Below, piece after piece: positions 9,108-17,605 of a DNA stretch of 64,000 nt. This DNA is from Sphingopyxis sp. H050 (lineage in GTDB: Bacteria > Pseudomonadota > Alphaproteobacteria > Sphingomonadales > Sphingomonadaceae): assembly GCF_001468265.1 (NCBI RefSeq), contig NZ_LNRZ01000002.1, positions 372,001-436,000 on the forward strand, given 5' to 3'. Made by a program: the position numbers and the translations under genes. The notes beneath the pieces are model-generated. The model had not been told where the DNA came from. It searched no databases and worked only from the letters and a program-made list of their open reading frames with translations. Each line of letters begins with the position of its first letter. Position 1 is the stretch's first letter.

Positions 9108-10476
9108 TATTTTGATCGTCGACGACGAGCGCGACATTTGCGAGCTCGTCGCGGGCGTCATGGAAGACGAAGGCTATGAGGCGCGCACGGCGTCCGATAG
9201 CGACGCGGCGCTCGAGGCGATCCGCCAGCGCCGGCCATCGCTCGCGCTGATCGACGTGTGGTTGCAGGGGTCGCGGCTCGACGGGTTGGGCCTTGTCGAG
9301 GCGATCAAGGCGTTCGACCCGACCTTGCCGATCATCGTGATTTCCGGGCACGGCGGACTCGACACTGCGGTCGCCGCGATCCGCCGCGGGGCATTCGACT
9401 TCATCGAAAAGCCCTTTGAGGCCGAGCGCCTGCTCCATCTCGTCTCGCGTGCTACCGAGAATGAGCGGCTGAAGTTCGAATATGAACAGCTCCGCGAAAA
9501 AGCCGGCCCGGCCGACGAACTGACCGGGACCAGCGCCTCGATCAACAACGTCCGCGCGACGCTCAAGCGCGTCGCCGGGACGGGCAGCCGCGTCCTGATC
9601 ACCGGAGCGCCGGGCGTAGGGAAGGAGGTTGCCGCACGCGTTCTCCATGGCTGGAGCGGGCGCCATAATGCTCCTTTCCGCGTCATTTCATCGGCACGGA
9701 TGGATCCTGAAACGGTCGAGACAGAGCTGTTCGGATCCGAAGCCGAGGACGGCTCGATCCGCGTCGGGCTGCTTGAACAGGCGCATGGCGGCACGCTGTT
9801 TCTCGACGAGGTCGCCGATATGCCGATCACGACGCAGGGCAAAATCCTGCGCGTCCTGACCGATCAGAGCTTCACGCGCGTCGGCGGGCGGACGATGATC
9901 CGCGTCGACGTTCGCATCATCTCGGGGTCGGCGCGCGACCTGACGACGGAAATAGCCGAGAGCCGCTTCCGCGAGGATCTCTATTACCGGCTCAACGTTG
10001 TGCCGGTGCATATTCCGCCGTTACGCGAGCGCCGCGACGATATTGCCAGCCTCTGCGATCATTTTGTCCGCCGCTATGCTGCGGATCGCCGCGTTCCGCC
10101 GCCCGAAATCAGCTCGGAGGCGATGGCCGCGCTGCAGGCGCACGATTGGCCCGGCAACGTCCGCGAACTCCGCAACGTGATCGAGCGCGTGATGATCCTC
10201 GCGCCGAGCGACCGCCTTGGCCGGATTGATGCGGACATGCTGCCCGGTGAGCTGGTCCGCGGTGGCACCGATATCTTGCCGAACACCGAATCGATCACCG
10301 CGATCCCGCTGAAGGAGGCGCGCGAAAATTTCGAGCGCGAGTATCTGCGTATTCAGATCAACCGTTTTTCGGGCAATATTTCCCGCACCGCAACCTTCAT
10401 CGGGATGGAGCGTTCGGCGCTGCATCGGAAGCTCAAACTGCTCGGGTTGACGGAAAATCCGGATAGCGAGGGCTGA
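9097..10476 (+). CDS. ntrX: Response regulator NtrX, no GAFTGA loop
   Basis: Partner of NtrY (459 residues). Receiver with D9/D10 and phospho-acceptor D53; AAA+ domain with Walker A GAPGVGKE (G170-E177) and Walker B TLFLDEVADMP; C-terminal Fis-type helix-turn-helix ending SRTATFIGMERSALHRKLKL. Between ELFGSE (210-215) and R222 the GAFTGA loop that contacts sigma-54 is missing, the sequence running ELFGSEAEDGSIRVGLLEQ. The protein therefore probably does not act as a sigma-54 activator; NtrX proteins acting on sigma-70 promoters are known in alphaproteobacteria. The ATG at 9097 follows GGATAGAG and lies within the end of ntrY. Confidence 0.94.
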   Translation: MALDILIVDDERDICELVAGVMEDEGYEARTASDSDAALEAIRQRRPSLALIDVWLQGSRLDGLGLVEAIKAFDPTLPIIVISGHGGLDTAVAAIRRGAFDFIEKPFEAERLLHLVSRATENERLKFEYEQLREKAGPADELTGTSASINNVRATLKRVAGTGSRVLITGAPGVGKEVAARVLHGWSGRHNAPFRVISSARMDPETVETELFGSEAEDGSIRVGLLEQAHGGTLFLDEVADMPITTQGKILRVLTDQSFTRVGGRTMIRVDVRIISGSARDLTTEIAESRFREDLYYRLNVVPVHIPPLRERRDDIASLCDHFVRRYAADRRVPPPEISSEAMAALQAHDWPGNVRELRNVIERVMILAPSDRLGRIDADMLPGELVRGGTDILPNTESITAIPLKEARENFEREYLRIQINRFSGNISRTATFIGMERSALHRKLKLLGLTENPDSEG

Positions 10477-10536
10477 CGGCTTTGCGCTAGACCTGCGGCG
10501 GCGTTTGCCGCATATTACCAGCGTAAAAAGTGAAAA

Positions 10537-10572
10537 GATGCCGAGGCAAGCGGCATCAAGACCGCGGCTAAG
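10537..10572 (+). promoter_or_regulatory. Two hairpins in the hfq leader
   Basis: GATGCCG (10537-10543) pairs with CGGCATC (10551-10557) around a 7-nt loop, and immediately after it GCGGC-TAA-GCCGC forms a second short stem followed by CAAAAAC. Both lie in the roughly 120-nt gap between ntrX and hfq, just before the hfq ribosome-binding site. A regulatory role, for example Hfq autocontrol, is inference. Confidence 0.35.
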
Positions 10573-10595
10573 CCGCCAAAAACATGGAGACAAAT

Positions 10596-11099
10596 ATGTC
10601 CGATAAAAACCAGAACCTCCAGGATATTTTCCTCAACGCCCTCCGCCGCAGCAAAACCCCAGTGACGATGTTTCTCGTCAAGGGCGTGAAGCTCCAGGGC
10701 ATCATCACCTGGTTCGACAATTTCTCGCTTCTGCTCCGCCGCGACGGCCAGTCGCAGCTCGTCTACAAGCATGCGATATCGACAGTCATGCCGTCGCATG
10801 ATTTCGATCTGTCGCTGCTTGGCGACGCAGTCCACAATCCAGCGCCGGCCAAGGGCAAGGCGCTGCAGGACGTGTTCCTGAACGCGGTGCGCAAGTCGGA
10901 CGAATCGGTGACGATGTTTCTCGTCAACGGCGTGATGCTGCAGGGCGATATTGTGGCGTTCGACCTGTTCTGTATGCTGCTCGAGCGCGAGCGCCAGGTG
11001 CAGCTCGTCTACAAGCATGCGATTTCCACCGTTCAGCCGAATGGCCCCATCAACCTCACCGACAACGGCGATGAGGATGGCGACGGCGGCGACGCCTGA
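10596..11099 (+). CDS. hfq: Tandem two-domain RNA chaperone Hfq
   Basis: 167-residue Hfq, about twice the usual 80. Two Sm domains lie in tandem: domain 1 ([20 protein letters not shown] ... [12 protein letters not shown]) matches normal alphaproteobacterial Hfq closely, including Q of [16 protein letters not shown] and YKHA; domain 2 ([20 protein letters not shown] ... [12 protein letters not shown]) keeps LQD and YKHAISTV but has diverged in the middle ([20 protein letters not shown]) and at the rim (RKSDES for RRSKTP). An acidic DGDEDGDGG-type tail follows. A hexamer-like ring would need three such chains. The start at 10596 has GGAG 6 nt upstream; an in-frame ATG at 10584 overlaps that site. 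hflX follows 9 nt later, the usual hfq-hflX pairing. I recall two-domain Hfq being reported for Novosphingobium. Confidence 0.95.
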   Translation: MSDKNQNLQDIFLNALRRSKTPVTMFLVKGVKLQGIITWFDNFSLLLRRDGQSQLVYKHAISTVMPSHDFDLSLLGDAVHNPAPAKGKALQDVFLNAVRKSDESVTMFLVNGVMLQGDIVAFDLFCMLLERERQVQLVYKHAISTVQPNGPINLTDNGDEDGDGGDA

Positions 11100-11108
11100 T
11101 TTGACGTC

Positions 11109-12449
11109 ATGATCGACAGCGAAGGCGAGGTTACGCGCGGCGCCGCCGCGTTGCTGGTTGTGCCTGAATGGCATAGCCAGCGGCTACCGCGCGACCTCGA
11201 TGCGCGCGTCGAGGAGGCGAAGGGCCTGGCTTTGGCGATCGGGTTGGATGTCGTCGCGGCGCACCCGCTGCGACTGCGCCAGACACGCGCGGCGACCTTG
11301 CTCGGCGTCGGTCAGATCGAGGCGATCAAGCCCGACATCGCGGCGCACGGCGTGCAACTGGTGATCGTCGATGCCCCGCTGACGCCGATCCAGCAACGCA
11401 ATCTCGAAACCGAGTTCGGCGCCAAGGTGATTGACCGCACGGGATTGATCCTCGAAATCTTCGGCGAACGTGCTGCGACTGCCGAAGGGCGGTTGCAGGT
11501 CGAACTCGCGCATCTCGACTATCAGGCGGGGCGACTGGTGCGCAGCTGGACCCACCTCGAGCGCCAGCGCGGTGGCTTCGGCTTCCTCGGAGGTCCGGGC
11601 GAAACGCAGATCGAGGCCGACCGCCGGATGATCCGCAACCGCATGGCGCGCATTCGCAAACAGCTGGAGGATGCACGGCGGACTCGGCAACTGCAGCGAT
11701 CGAAGCGTCAACGAGCACCTTGGCCCGTGATTGCGTTGGTCGGCTATACCAATGCTGGAAAATCGACATTTTTCAATCGCCTGACGGGAAGTGACGTCAT
11801 GGCGGAAGATCTGCTGTTCGCGACACTCGACCCGACGATGCGCGAGATTCGGCTGCCGGGCATCGACAAGGCGATCCTGTCGGACACCGTCGGCTTTGTG
11901 TCGGATCTGCCGACCGAGCTTGTCGCAGCCTTCCGCGCAACGCTTGAAGAAGTCACCACCGCCGATCTGATCGTCCATGTTCGCGATATCGTCCATCCCG
12001 ACAGCGACGCGCAGTACGACGACGTTCGGGCAATCCTCGAGTCGCTGGGCGTCAACGGCTCGCAGAACGGGGAGGGGGAGGACACGGCCGATGCCGTCCC
12101 CCAAATCGAAATCTGGAACAAGATTGATACCGCCGATCCTGATCGCCGCGTCCAGATCGAGGAAATGGCGGCGCGGCGCCTCGACGTCGCTGTCATCTCG
12201 GCGGTCACCGGCGAGGGCGTCGAGGTGGCGCGAACGCTCATGGCGTCACAATTGACCGCGCAGCACCGCGTCGAGCGCATCTTCCTCGGCTTCGATCAGG
12301 GCGAGGCCATGGCATGGCTGCACGCGCGTGGTGAGGTGCTGTCGGATGAGGTCGACGGCGAAGGGCATATGCTGACCGTGCGGCTGGATCCCGCAGACCG
12401 GGCGCGGTTCGAGCGCCTGTGGCCGCTCAGGAGCGCTCCGACGCCTTGA
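11109..12449 (+). CDS. hflX: Ribosome-associated GTPase HflX
   Basis: GTPase (446 residues) that splits or rescues stalled 70S ribosomes, especially under heat stress. The N-terminal HflX subdomain (residues about 20-200) contains the glycine-rich GGFGFLGGPGETQIE segment and a coiled basic helix; the G domain carries G1 GYTNAGKST, G3 DTVGFVSDLP and G4 NKID. It lies 9 nt after hfq and reads as the same operon. Its last 23 nt overlap the convergent mazG. Confidence 0.96.
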   Translation: MIDSEGEVTRGAAALLVVPEWHSQRLPRDLDARVEEAKGLALAIGLDVVAAHPLRLRQTRAATLLGVGQIEAIKPDIAAHGVQLVIVDAPLTPIQQRNLETEFGAKVIDRTGLILEIFGERAATAEGRLQVELAHLDYQAGRLVRSWTHLERQRGGFGFLGGPGETQIEADRRMIRNRMARIRKQLEDARRTRQLQRSKRQRAPWPVIALVGYTNAGKSTFFNRLTGSDVMAEDLLFATLDPTMREIRLPGIDKAILSDTVGFVSDLPTELVAAFRATLEEVTTADLIVHVRDIVHPDSDAQYDDVRAILESLGVNGSQNGEGEDTADAVPQIEIWNKIDTADPDRRVQIEEMAARRLDVAVISAVTGEGVEVARTLMASQLTAQHRVERIFLGFDQGEAMAWLHARGEVLSDEVDGEGHMLTVRLDPADRARFERLWPLRSAPTP

Positions 12450-13209
12450 CCGCCTGCCAATGGGCTTCGAGCGTATCGAGCGAAAGGTCGGCGATCGCCG
12501 GGCCGGCTAGCCGCTCGACAGCCTGAAAGCGCCGCGCGAACTTGTCGTTGGCAGCGCGTAGCGCGCCCTCGGCGTCGACGCCAAGGTGGCGGGCATAGTT
12601 GACCACCGCGAACAACAGGTCGCCGATCTCTTCTGCCCGTGCTGCATCATCAGGTGCTGCTACGACTTCAGCGAGTTCTTCGGCAATCTTGGCTCGCGGG
12701 CCGTCAGCATCCGGCCAGTCGAAGCCGACCCGGGCGGCACGACCCTGTAGCTTCTGCGACCGCAGCAACGCCGGCAGCGACAAGGCGACGCCGTCGAGCG
12801 CGCTTTTTGGGCCGCCGCTGGCGCGCTCGGCAGCCTTGATGGCTTCCCATTGGCCGCGGACGTCGCCCGTCTTGGCGTCACCGAAAATGTGCGGATGCCG
12901 GCGTTCCATCTTGTCGCTGATCGCGGTTGCGACGTCGTCGAAGCCGAACAGGCCTTTGTCGGTCGCGATCTGACTGTGAAAGACGACCTGAAGCAACAGA
13001 TCGCCGAGTTCGTCGCAAATGGCCGCCGGGTCCCCGCCATCGATCGCGTCGGCGACCTCATAGGCTTCCTCGATCGTGTAAGGCGCGATCGTCGCGAAAT
13101 CCTGAGCCAAATCCCATTCGCAGCCGCCGTCCGGGTCACGCAGCCTTGCCATCACGCCAAGGAGGCGGTCGATAGGGGATTGCGTTGCGGAAACCTGTGC
13201 CTCGGCCAT
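12427..13209 (-). CDS. mazG: Nucleoside triphosphate pyrophosphohydrolase MazG
   Basis: All-alpha NTP pyrophosphohydrolase (260 residues) that removes non-canonical NTPs and can lower ppGpp. Two MazG repeats are visible; the first contains CEWDLAQDFATIAPYTIEEAYEVADAI and the metal-binding EELGD-like DELGDLLLQVVFH, the second EEIGDLLFAVVNYARHLGVD. It is the last gene of the long minus-strand run from mltB and sits behind an AT-rich palindrome (13221-13234), so it may have its own promoter. Its 3' end overlaps hflX by 23 nt on the opposite strand. Confidence 0.95.
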   Translation of the reverse strand: MAEAQVSATQSPIDRLLGVMARLRDPDGGCEWDLAQDFATIAPYTIEEAYEVADAIDGGDPAAICDELGDLLLQVVFHSQIATDKGLFGFDDVATAISDKMERRHPHIFGDAKTGDVRGQWEAIKAAERASGGPKSALDGVALSLPALLRSQKLQGRAARVGFDWPDADGPRAKIAEELAEVVAAPDDAARAEEIGDLLFAVVNYARHLGVDAEGALRAANDKFARRFQAVERLAGPAIADLSLDTLEAHWQAVKASERS

Positions 13210-13220
13210 CTAATTATCCG

Positions 13221-13234
13221 ATAATATATATTAT
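13221..13234. promoter_or_regulatory. AT-rich palindrome upstream of mazG
   Basis: ATAATATATATTAT is a perfect 14-bp palindrome 12 nt before the mazG start, in a 60-nt AT-rich patch that is unlike its GC-rich surroundings. It contains TATAAT-like hexamers on either strand, so it may be the mazG -10 region, an operator, or both. Confidence 0.35.
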
Positions 13235-13272
13235 GTTAAACTTATATGGCGGTGGGGGACCGAAGATTTCCT

Positions 13273-13455
13273 TTATCCCCCTCGCGCCGCCTGGAATGTC
13301 CAGATCGCCAGAAAGACCACCGCGAAAATCGCCGCCCACGCCAATGCCATCTTGATCCCGTCGGCCAGTTTGATCCGGCGCACGAGCAGCGCGCTCAATA
13401 CCAGCGCGAAAGCTCCAGCGAACCATATCAGATCGACCGCAGTATCTCCGTTCAT
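13273..13455 (-). CDS. 60-residue two-helix membrane protein
   Basis: Small protein with two hydrophobic helices (DLIWFAGAFALVLSALLV and MALAWAAIFAVVFLAIWTF) joined by a basic loop RRIKLADGIK. Its ATG forms an ATGA overlap with the stop of the MBL hydrolase gene upstream (13452-13455), strong evidence that it is translated. I do not recognise a named family; the second helix and its lead-in (KMALAWAAIFAVVF) resemble, from memory, the N-terminal membrane region of alphaproteobacterial TIGR02281-type aspartic proteases, so it could be a truncated relative. No function is claimed. It ends 64 nt before the mazG start. Confidence 0.75.
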   Translation of the reverse strand: MNGDTAVDLIWFAGAFALVLSALLVRRIKLADGIKMALAWAAIFAVVFLAIWTFQAARGG

Positions 13456-14216
13456 AACTGAACCTCCAACCCGTCATAGCCGGGTTCGACGCCCGGCGGC
13501 AGTTCCGCCGCAAGGTCGTTATAATCCATCGTATTGTCCATATGGGTGATGATCGCGCGCGGATTGCCGACTTTGGCGAGGCCCTCCAGCGTCATGGCAA
13601 GATGCGGATGCGTCGGATGCGGATAACGGCGCAGCGCATCGATCACGAACAGGTCGACGCCCTGAAAAAAATCGACCATTTCATCGGTAAATTTAGAAAA
13701 ATCCGTCGCATAAGCAATGCGGTGCGCACCGTCGCTGAAGATAAGGCCAGTTGCCTTGATCGGCCCGTGCGGCATCTCGATCGCCGAAACCTCGATCGGA
13801 CCGATCGATTGATGGTCGTGCAGATCGACGGGGTCGACCGACGCCGGATAGCCGGCATTCCCGGCAAAGGCATAGGTAAAGCGCCATTTGAGGATGTCGA
13901 TGACATGATCGCGTGCATAGACCGGCACCGCTGAGCGGCGCAGATGCATCACCTGGCGCAGATCGTCGAGCCCATGGGTATGGTCGGCATGCTCGTGCGT
14001 CCAGATGACCGCGTCGATGTCGCCGATGCCGGCGTCCAGCAACTGAAGCCGCATATCGGGGCTGGTGTCGACGAGGATGCGAAAGCCGCCCAGCGACACC
14101 ATGATCGAGGCGCGACTGCGTAGGTTGCGCGGATTGTCGGGGTCGCAGGCGCCCCAGTCGTTGCCGATCCGCGGCACGCCGGAAGACGTCCCGCAACCGA
14201 GGATTCTCAGCTTCAT
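13452..14216 (-). CDS. MBL-fold metallo-hydrolase, PhnP-like
   Basis: Metallo-beta-lactamase-fold hydrolase (254 residues). The N-terminus LRILGCGTSSGVPRIG and the zinc motif HEHADHTHGLDD are clear, followed by later ligands in EMPHGPIK, YATDFSKF and THMDNTMDY. It resembles the PhnP cyclic phosphodiesterase branch, but the true substrate cannot be read from sequence, and no phosphonate genes are near. The ATG at 14216 begins the fold directly. It lies 13 nt after tatD and overlaps the small membrane protein by ATGA; the tatD-MBL pairing next to metG is a frequent bacterial arrangement. Confidence 0.9.
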   Translation of the reverse strand: MKLRILGCGTSSGVPRIGNDWGACDPDNPRNLRSRASIMVSLGGFRILVDTSPDMRLQLLDAGIGDIDAVIWTHEHADHTHGLDDLRQVMHLRRSAVPVYARDHVIDILKWRFTYAFAGNAGYPASVDPVDLHDHQSIGPIEVSAIEMPHGPIKATGLIFSDGAHRIAYATDFSKFTDEMVDFFQGVDLFVIDALRRYPHPTHPHLAMTLEGLAKVGNPRAIITHMDNTMDYNDLAAELPPGVEPGYDGLEVQL

Positions 14217-14229
14217 AAGCCCCGCGACG

Positions 14230-15006
14230 TCATGGCGCGGCCTTATTGAAAAGTGAGTAGAAATTGGCACTCGTCGCTGCCCCGAGCGCTCCCTCGTCTT
14301 CGCCGCGCAGCGCCGCGAGGAACGCCAGCGTATCCGCGACAAAGGCCGGCTCGCCGGTCTTGCCGCGGTGCGGGACGGGGGCGAGGAAGGGGGAGTCGGT
14401 TTCGATCAGCAGCCGGTCCTGCGGTAGCCATTTGGCGGTTGCCTGGAGCTCGGCGGCATTCTTGAACGTCACGATCCCTGATATCGAGATATAAAGGCCA
14501 AGATCGAGCGCCTGGCGCGCGAAATCGTCGCTCGCGGTGAAGCAGTGAATTACGCCGGGGAAGGCCTCCCTGCCCATCTCCTCGCCCAACAGCGCCAGCG
14601 TATCGGCCTCGGCATCGCGCGTGTGAACGATAACGGGCAGGCCCGTTTGCTGCGACGCATGAATATGGCGGCGAAAACTGTCTTGTTGCCGCGTGCGATC
14701 GCTCTTGTCGTAATAATAGTCGAGTCCGGTTTCGCCGATCCCGATTACGCGCGGATGTGCGGCGCGCTCGACGAGCTTCGCGGTATCGACGTCGGGATGA
14801 TGGTCGGCGTCGTGCGGATGGATGCCGACGCTGGCCCATACATCGTCGTTCGCTTCGGCGGCTGCGAGTACGTCGTCCCATTCGCTTTCGCGTGTCGCGA
14901 TGTTCAGCATCGCGGTCACGCCGCGGTCGCGGGCGCGCGACAGCACGTCGTCCTGCTGCTCGGCAAGCCCCTTGTAATTGAGGTGGCAGTGCGAATCGAC
15001 GAGCAT
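14230..15006 (-). CDS. tatD: TatD family hydrolase
   Basis: Metal-dependent TIM-barrel hydrolase (258 residues) of the TatD DNase/3'-5' exonuclease family. Metal ligands are seen in DSHCHL, GETGLDYYY, VIVHTRDA, HCFTAS and ETDSPFLAP. The ATG at 15006 shares one base with the metG stop (TGATG), so it is coupled to metG. Likely roles are nucleic-acid quality control or repair; the Tat-secretion link in the name is historical. Confidence 0.95.
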   Translation of the reverse strand: MLVDSHCHLNYKGLAEQQDDVLSRARDRGVTAMLNIATRESEWDDVLAAAEANDDVWASVGIHPHDADHHPDVDTAKLVERAAHPRVIGIGETGLDYYYDKSDRTRQQDSFRRHIHASQQTGLPVIVHTRDAEADTLALLGEEMGREAFPGVIHCFTASDDFARQALDLGLYISISGIVTFKNAAELQATAKWLPQDRLLIETDSPFLAPVPHRGKTGEPAFVADTLAFLAALRGEDEGALGAATSANFYSLFNKAAP

Positions 15007-16580
15007 CAGGCCTCCCCTTCCCCGTCTCCCTCGGGCAGTTCGAGACGGGGGAAGATGGGGACGGGCTGGCCGACCGCGAAACCGCTGCTGGCCAGTCTCG
15101 TAAACCACTCGGCGTCGTCGAGCGCGCCAAAATCGCGCGCGTCGGAGGCAATGCCCATCTGGTCGAGCAACTTGTCGGCCGCTGCGGGCACCACCGGGCG
15201 GATCGCAATTGCGAGCGTACGGACAGCTTGGAAAAGAGTCATCAGCACTGCGCGCATCCGCTCGGGATCGGTCTTACGAAGCGCCCAGGGCGCCTGTGCA
15301 TCGACATACTGGTTGCAGGCGAATACCGCGCGAATCCAGTCCTCGATGCCGATGGAAAATGCCAATTGGTCGAACTCGCGCGGCAGGCGTTCGCTTGCCA
15401 TTGCATACAGGTCAGCGAGCAGATCGGTATCGTCTTGAGCCGGCGCATAGTCAGCCGAAAGCTTGCCATCCAAATTCTTGAAAATCATCGACAAGCTGCG
15501 CTGCGCCAGATTGCCGAAGCTGTTGGCGAGGTCGGCATTGGCGGTGCGCACGATCGCTTCGGCCGAATAGCTGCCGTCCTGGCCGAAGCTGACTTCGCGG
15601 AGCAGGTAATAGCGCAGCGCATCGACGCCGAAGCGCTCGGCGAGTTCCATGGGATCCACGACGTTGCCCAGCGATTTCGACATCTTCTCGCCGCGATTGA
15701 GCAGGAAGCCGTGACCGAACACCTGCCTGGGCAATGGCAAATTCGCGCTCATCAGGAAGGCCGGCCAGTAAACCGTATGAAAACGAACGATATCCTTGCC
15801 GATCATATGGATATTTGCCGGCCAGAATTTGCCCCATTCGCTATCCGGATCGGGGTAGCCGAGCGCCGACATATAGGTCGTCAGCGCATCGACCCATACG
15901 TACATCACATGCCCCGGCGAGTCCGGGACCGGCACGCCCCAGTCGAAGCTGGTGCGCGAGACGCTGAGATCCTTGAGACCGCCCTCGACGAAGCGCAGCA
16001 CCTCGTTGCGGCGGCTTTCGGGGCGGATGAAGTCGGGATTGTTGTTGTAGAGCGCGAGCAGCTTGTCCTGATAGGCCGACAGGCGGAAAAACCAGCTTTC
16101 CTCCACGGTCCATTCGACCGGCGTGCCTTGCGGCGAGAGTTTGGCCTCCCCTTCTCCCGGCACGAGTTCGCTCTCGTCGTAAAAGGCCTCGTCGCGAACC
16201 GAATACCAGCCCTCGTAGCGATCAAGATACAGATCGCCATTCGCCTCCATCGCCCGCCACAGAGCCTGCGAAGCAGCGTGGTGCGAGCCATCTGATGTTC
16301 GCATGAAATGGTCGAAGCTGATATTCAGCTTGGCATACATCTCACGGAAATATCCTGACATTTCGTCAGCGAGATCAATCGTCGCCCGCCCTTGGTCGCG
16401 CGCGGTCTGATACATCTTCAGCCCATGCTCGTCGGTGCCGGTGGTCAGCCGCACGTCGCGGCCACGGGCGCGCTGGAATCGCGCCATCGCATCGGTCGCG
16501 ATCGCCTCATAAGCGTGGCCGATGTGGGGACGGCCGTTAGGGTAGCTGATGGCAGTGGTGATATAAAATGGTTCGGACAT
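15006..16580 (-). CDS. metG: Methionyl-tRNA synthetase, short form
   Basis: Class I aminoacyl-tRNA synthetase (524 residues) charging tRNA-Met. HIGH-type signature PNGRPHIGHAYE near residue 14-25 and KMSKS in NRGEKMSKSLGN are both present; the anticodon-binding domain follows. There is no C-terminal tRNA-binding (Arc1p-like) domain and the zinc-knuckle cysteines of the long E. coli form are absent, which makes it the short MetG2-type common in alphaproteobacteria. It leads the metG-tatD-MBL set and follows holB by 38 nt. Confidence 0.97.
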   Translation of the reverse strand: MSEPFYITTAISYPNGRPHIGHAYEAIATDAMARFQRARGRDVRLTTGTDEHGLKMYQTARDQGRATIDLADEMSGYFREMYAKLNISFDHFMRTSDGSHHAASQALWRAMEANGDLYLDRYEGWYSVRDEAFYDESELVPGEGEAKLSPQGTPVEWTVEESWFFRLSAYQDKLLALYNNNPDFIRPESRRNEVLRFVEGGLKDLSVSRTSFDWGVPVPDSPGHVMYVWVDALTTYMSALGYPDPDSEWGKFWPANIHMIGKDIVRFHTVYWPAFLMSANLPLPRQVFGHGFLLNRGEKMSKSLGNVVDPMELAERFGVDALRYYLLREVSFGQDGSYSAEAIVRTANADLANSFGNLAQRSLSMIFKNLDGKLSADYAPAQDDTDLLADLYAMASERLPREFDQLAFSIGIEDWIRAVFACNQYVDAQAPWALRKTDPERMRAVLMTLFQAVRTLAIAIRPVVPAAADKLLDQMGIASDARDFGALDDAEWFTRLASSGFAVGQPVPIFPRLELPEGDGEGEA

Positions 16581-16618
16581 GCGCGCGCCTTAGCGGGTGG
16601 TGCGCAGAAGGGGAAGCG

Positions 16619-17605
16619 TCAGCGCGCGGCCTGCCCTTGCCGCGGCGCCAGATCGGCGAGACAGTTGCCGATCTCGAAGCCGACCATCGCGCCGTCATAA
16701 GAACCGCGGATCGCGTCGCGCGCATTGCGCTGGATGCGATCCCATTGCGCGAGCACCGGCGCGACATCTTCGATGGGCCGTTCGCGCGCAAGCTGGGAAA
16801 CCAGCGCCGGCACGATGTCGATCACAAGTTCGAGCCTTGCGCGGTTGCTCGTGCCGCCTACTTCGCGGGCGAGCGCTTCGCGCAGGCGGTTGCCTGGATC
16901 GCCGCTCGAAGCGATCGCGAGCAGCTTTTTCTCCATGCCGGACACGTCGCTGTCGATCAGGGCGAGCGCTTTGCCGGGTACGCCGCCCGCCGCGGCGGCG
17001 ATCGCGCGCACCTCGCTCATGTCGAGCATCGAACGCTGTTCGTGCAGCCACGATGCCATGACGTCACCGCTAACAGGTTGAAACCGCAATGTTCTGCATC
17101 GCGAGCGGATCGTCGGCAGCAACCGTCCCGGTGAATGGCTGACGAGCAGGAACAATGTCTGCGCCGGCGGTTCTTCGAGCGTCTTGAGCAACGCGTTGGC
17201 GCCGTCGGTCTCCAGATCATCGACAGCATCGACGATGATCACGCGCCAGTCGCCCAGCGACAGCGACAGGTGCAGGCGGCGGATGACCCCGCGCACCTGA
17301 TCGATCGTGATGTTGCGCGCGAGTTCCTTGCCCTTATCCTTTACCTGGCGTGTCAGGCGGATGATCTCGGGATGATTGCCCGCCTCGACGAGTTTGTTCG
17401 CCGCTGCATCTCCTGGATCGTCGAGCGTCGCCACCTGATCGCCGCCGCCGCGGCCGTGGGTCGCCAGAAAACGTGCCACCCGTGCAGCAAAACTGCCCTT
17501 CCCCATCCCCTGCGGGCCGGCGAGCAGCCAGGCGTGATGCTGACGCCCGGCGTGCCACGCCTCCAGGAAGGACTTCTCGGCGTCGTCATGACCAATCATA
17601 GCCAT
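16619..17605 (-). CDS. holB: DNA polymerase III subunit delta prime
   Basis: AAA+ clamp-loader subunit (328 residues). It has the degenerate nucleotide loop LAGPQGMGKGSFAARVA, the sensor-like LLKTLEEPPAQTLFLLVSHSPGRLLPTIRSRC with the clamp-loader SRC motif, and an alpha-helical C-terminal collar domain. ATG 17605 is taken as the start; ATG 17599 would give an ATGA overlap with the tmk stop and is equally plausible. The tmk-holB pairing is widespread and ties dTTP supply to replisome assembly. Confidence 0.94.
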   Translation of the reverse strand: MAMIGHDDAEKSFLEAWHAGRQHHAWLLAGPQGMGKGSFAARVARFLATHGRGGGDQVATLDDPGDAAANKLVEAGNHPEIIRLTRQVKDKGKELARNITIDQVRGVIRRLHLSLSLGDWRVIIVDAVDDLETDGANALLKTLEEPPAQTLFLLVSHSPGRLLPTIRSRCRTLRFQPVSGDVMASWLHEQRSMLDMSEVRAIAAAAGGVPGKALALIDSDVSGMEKKLLAIASSGDPGNRLREALAREVGGTSNRARLELVIDIVPALVSQLARERPIEDVAPVLAQWDRIQRNARDAIRGSYDGAMVGFEIGNCLADLAPRQGQAAR

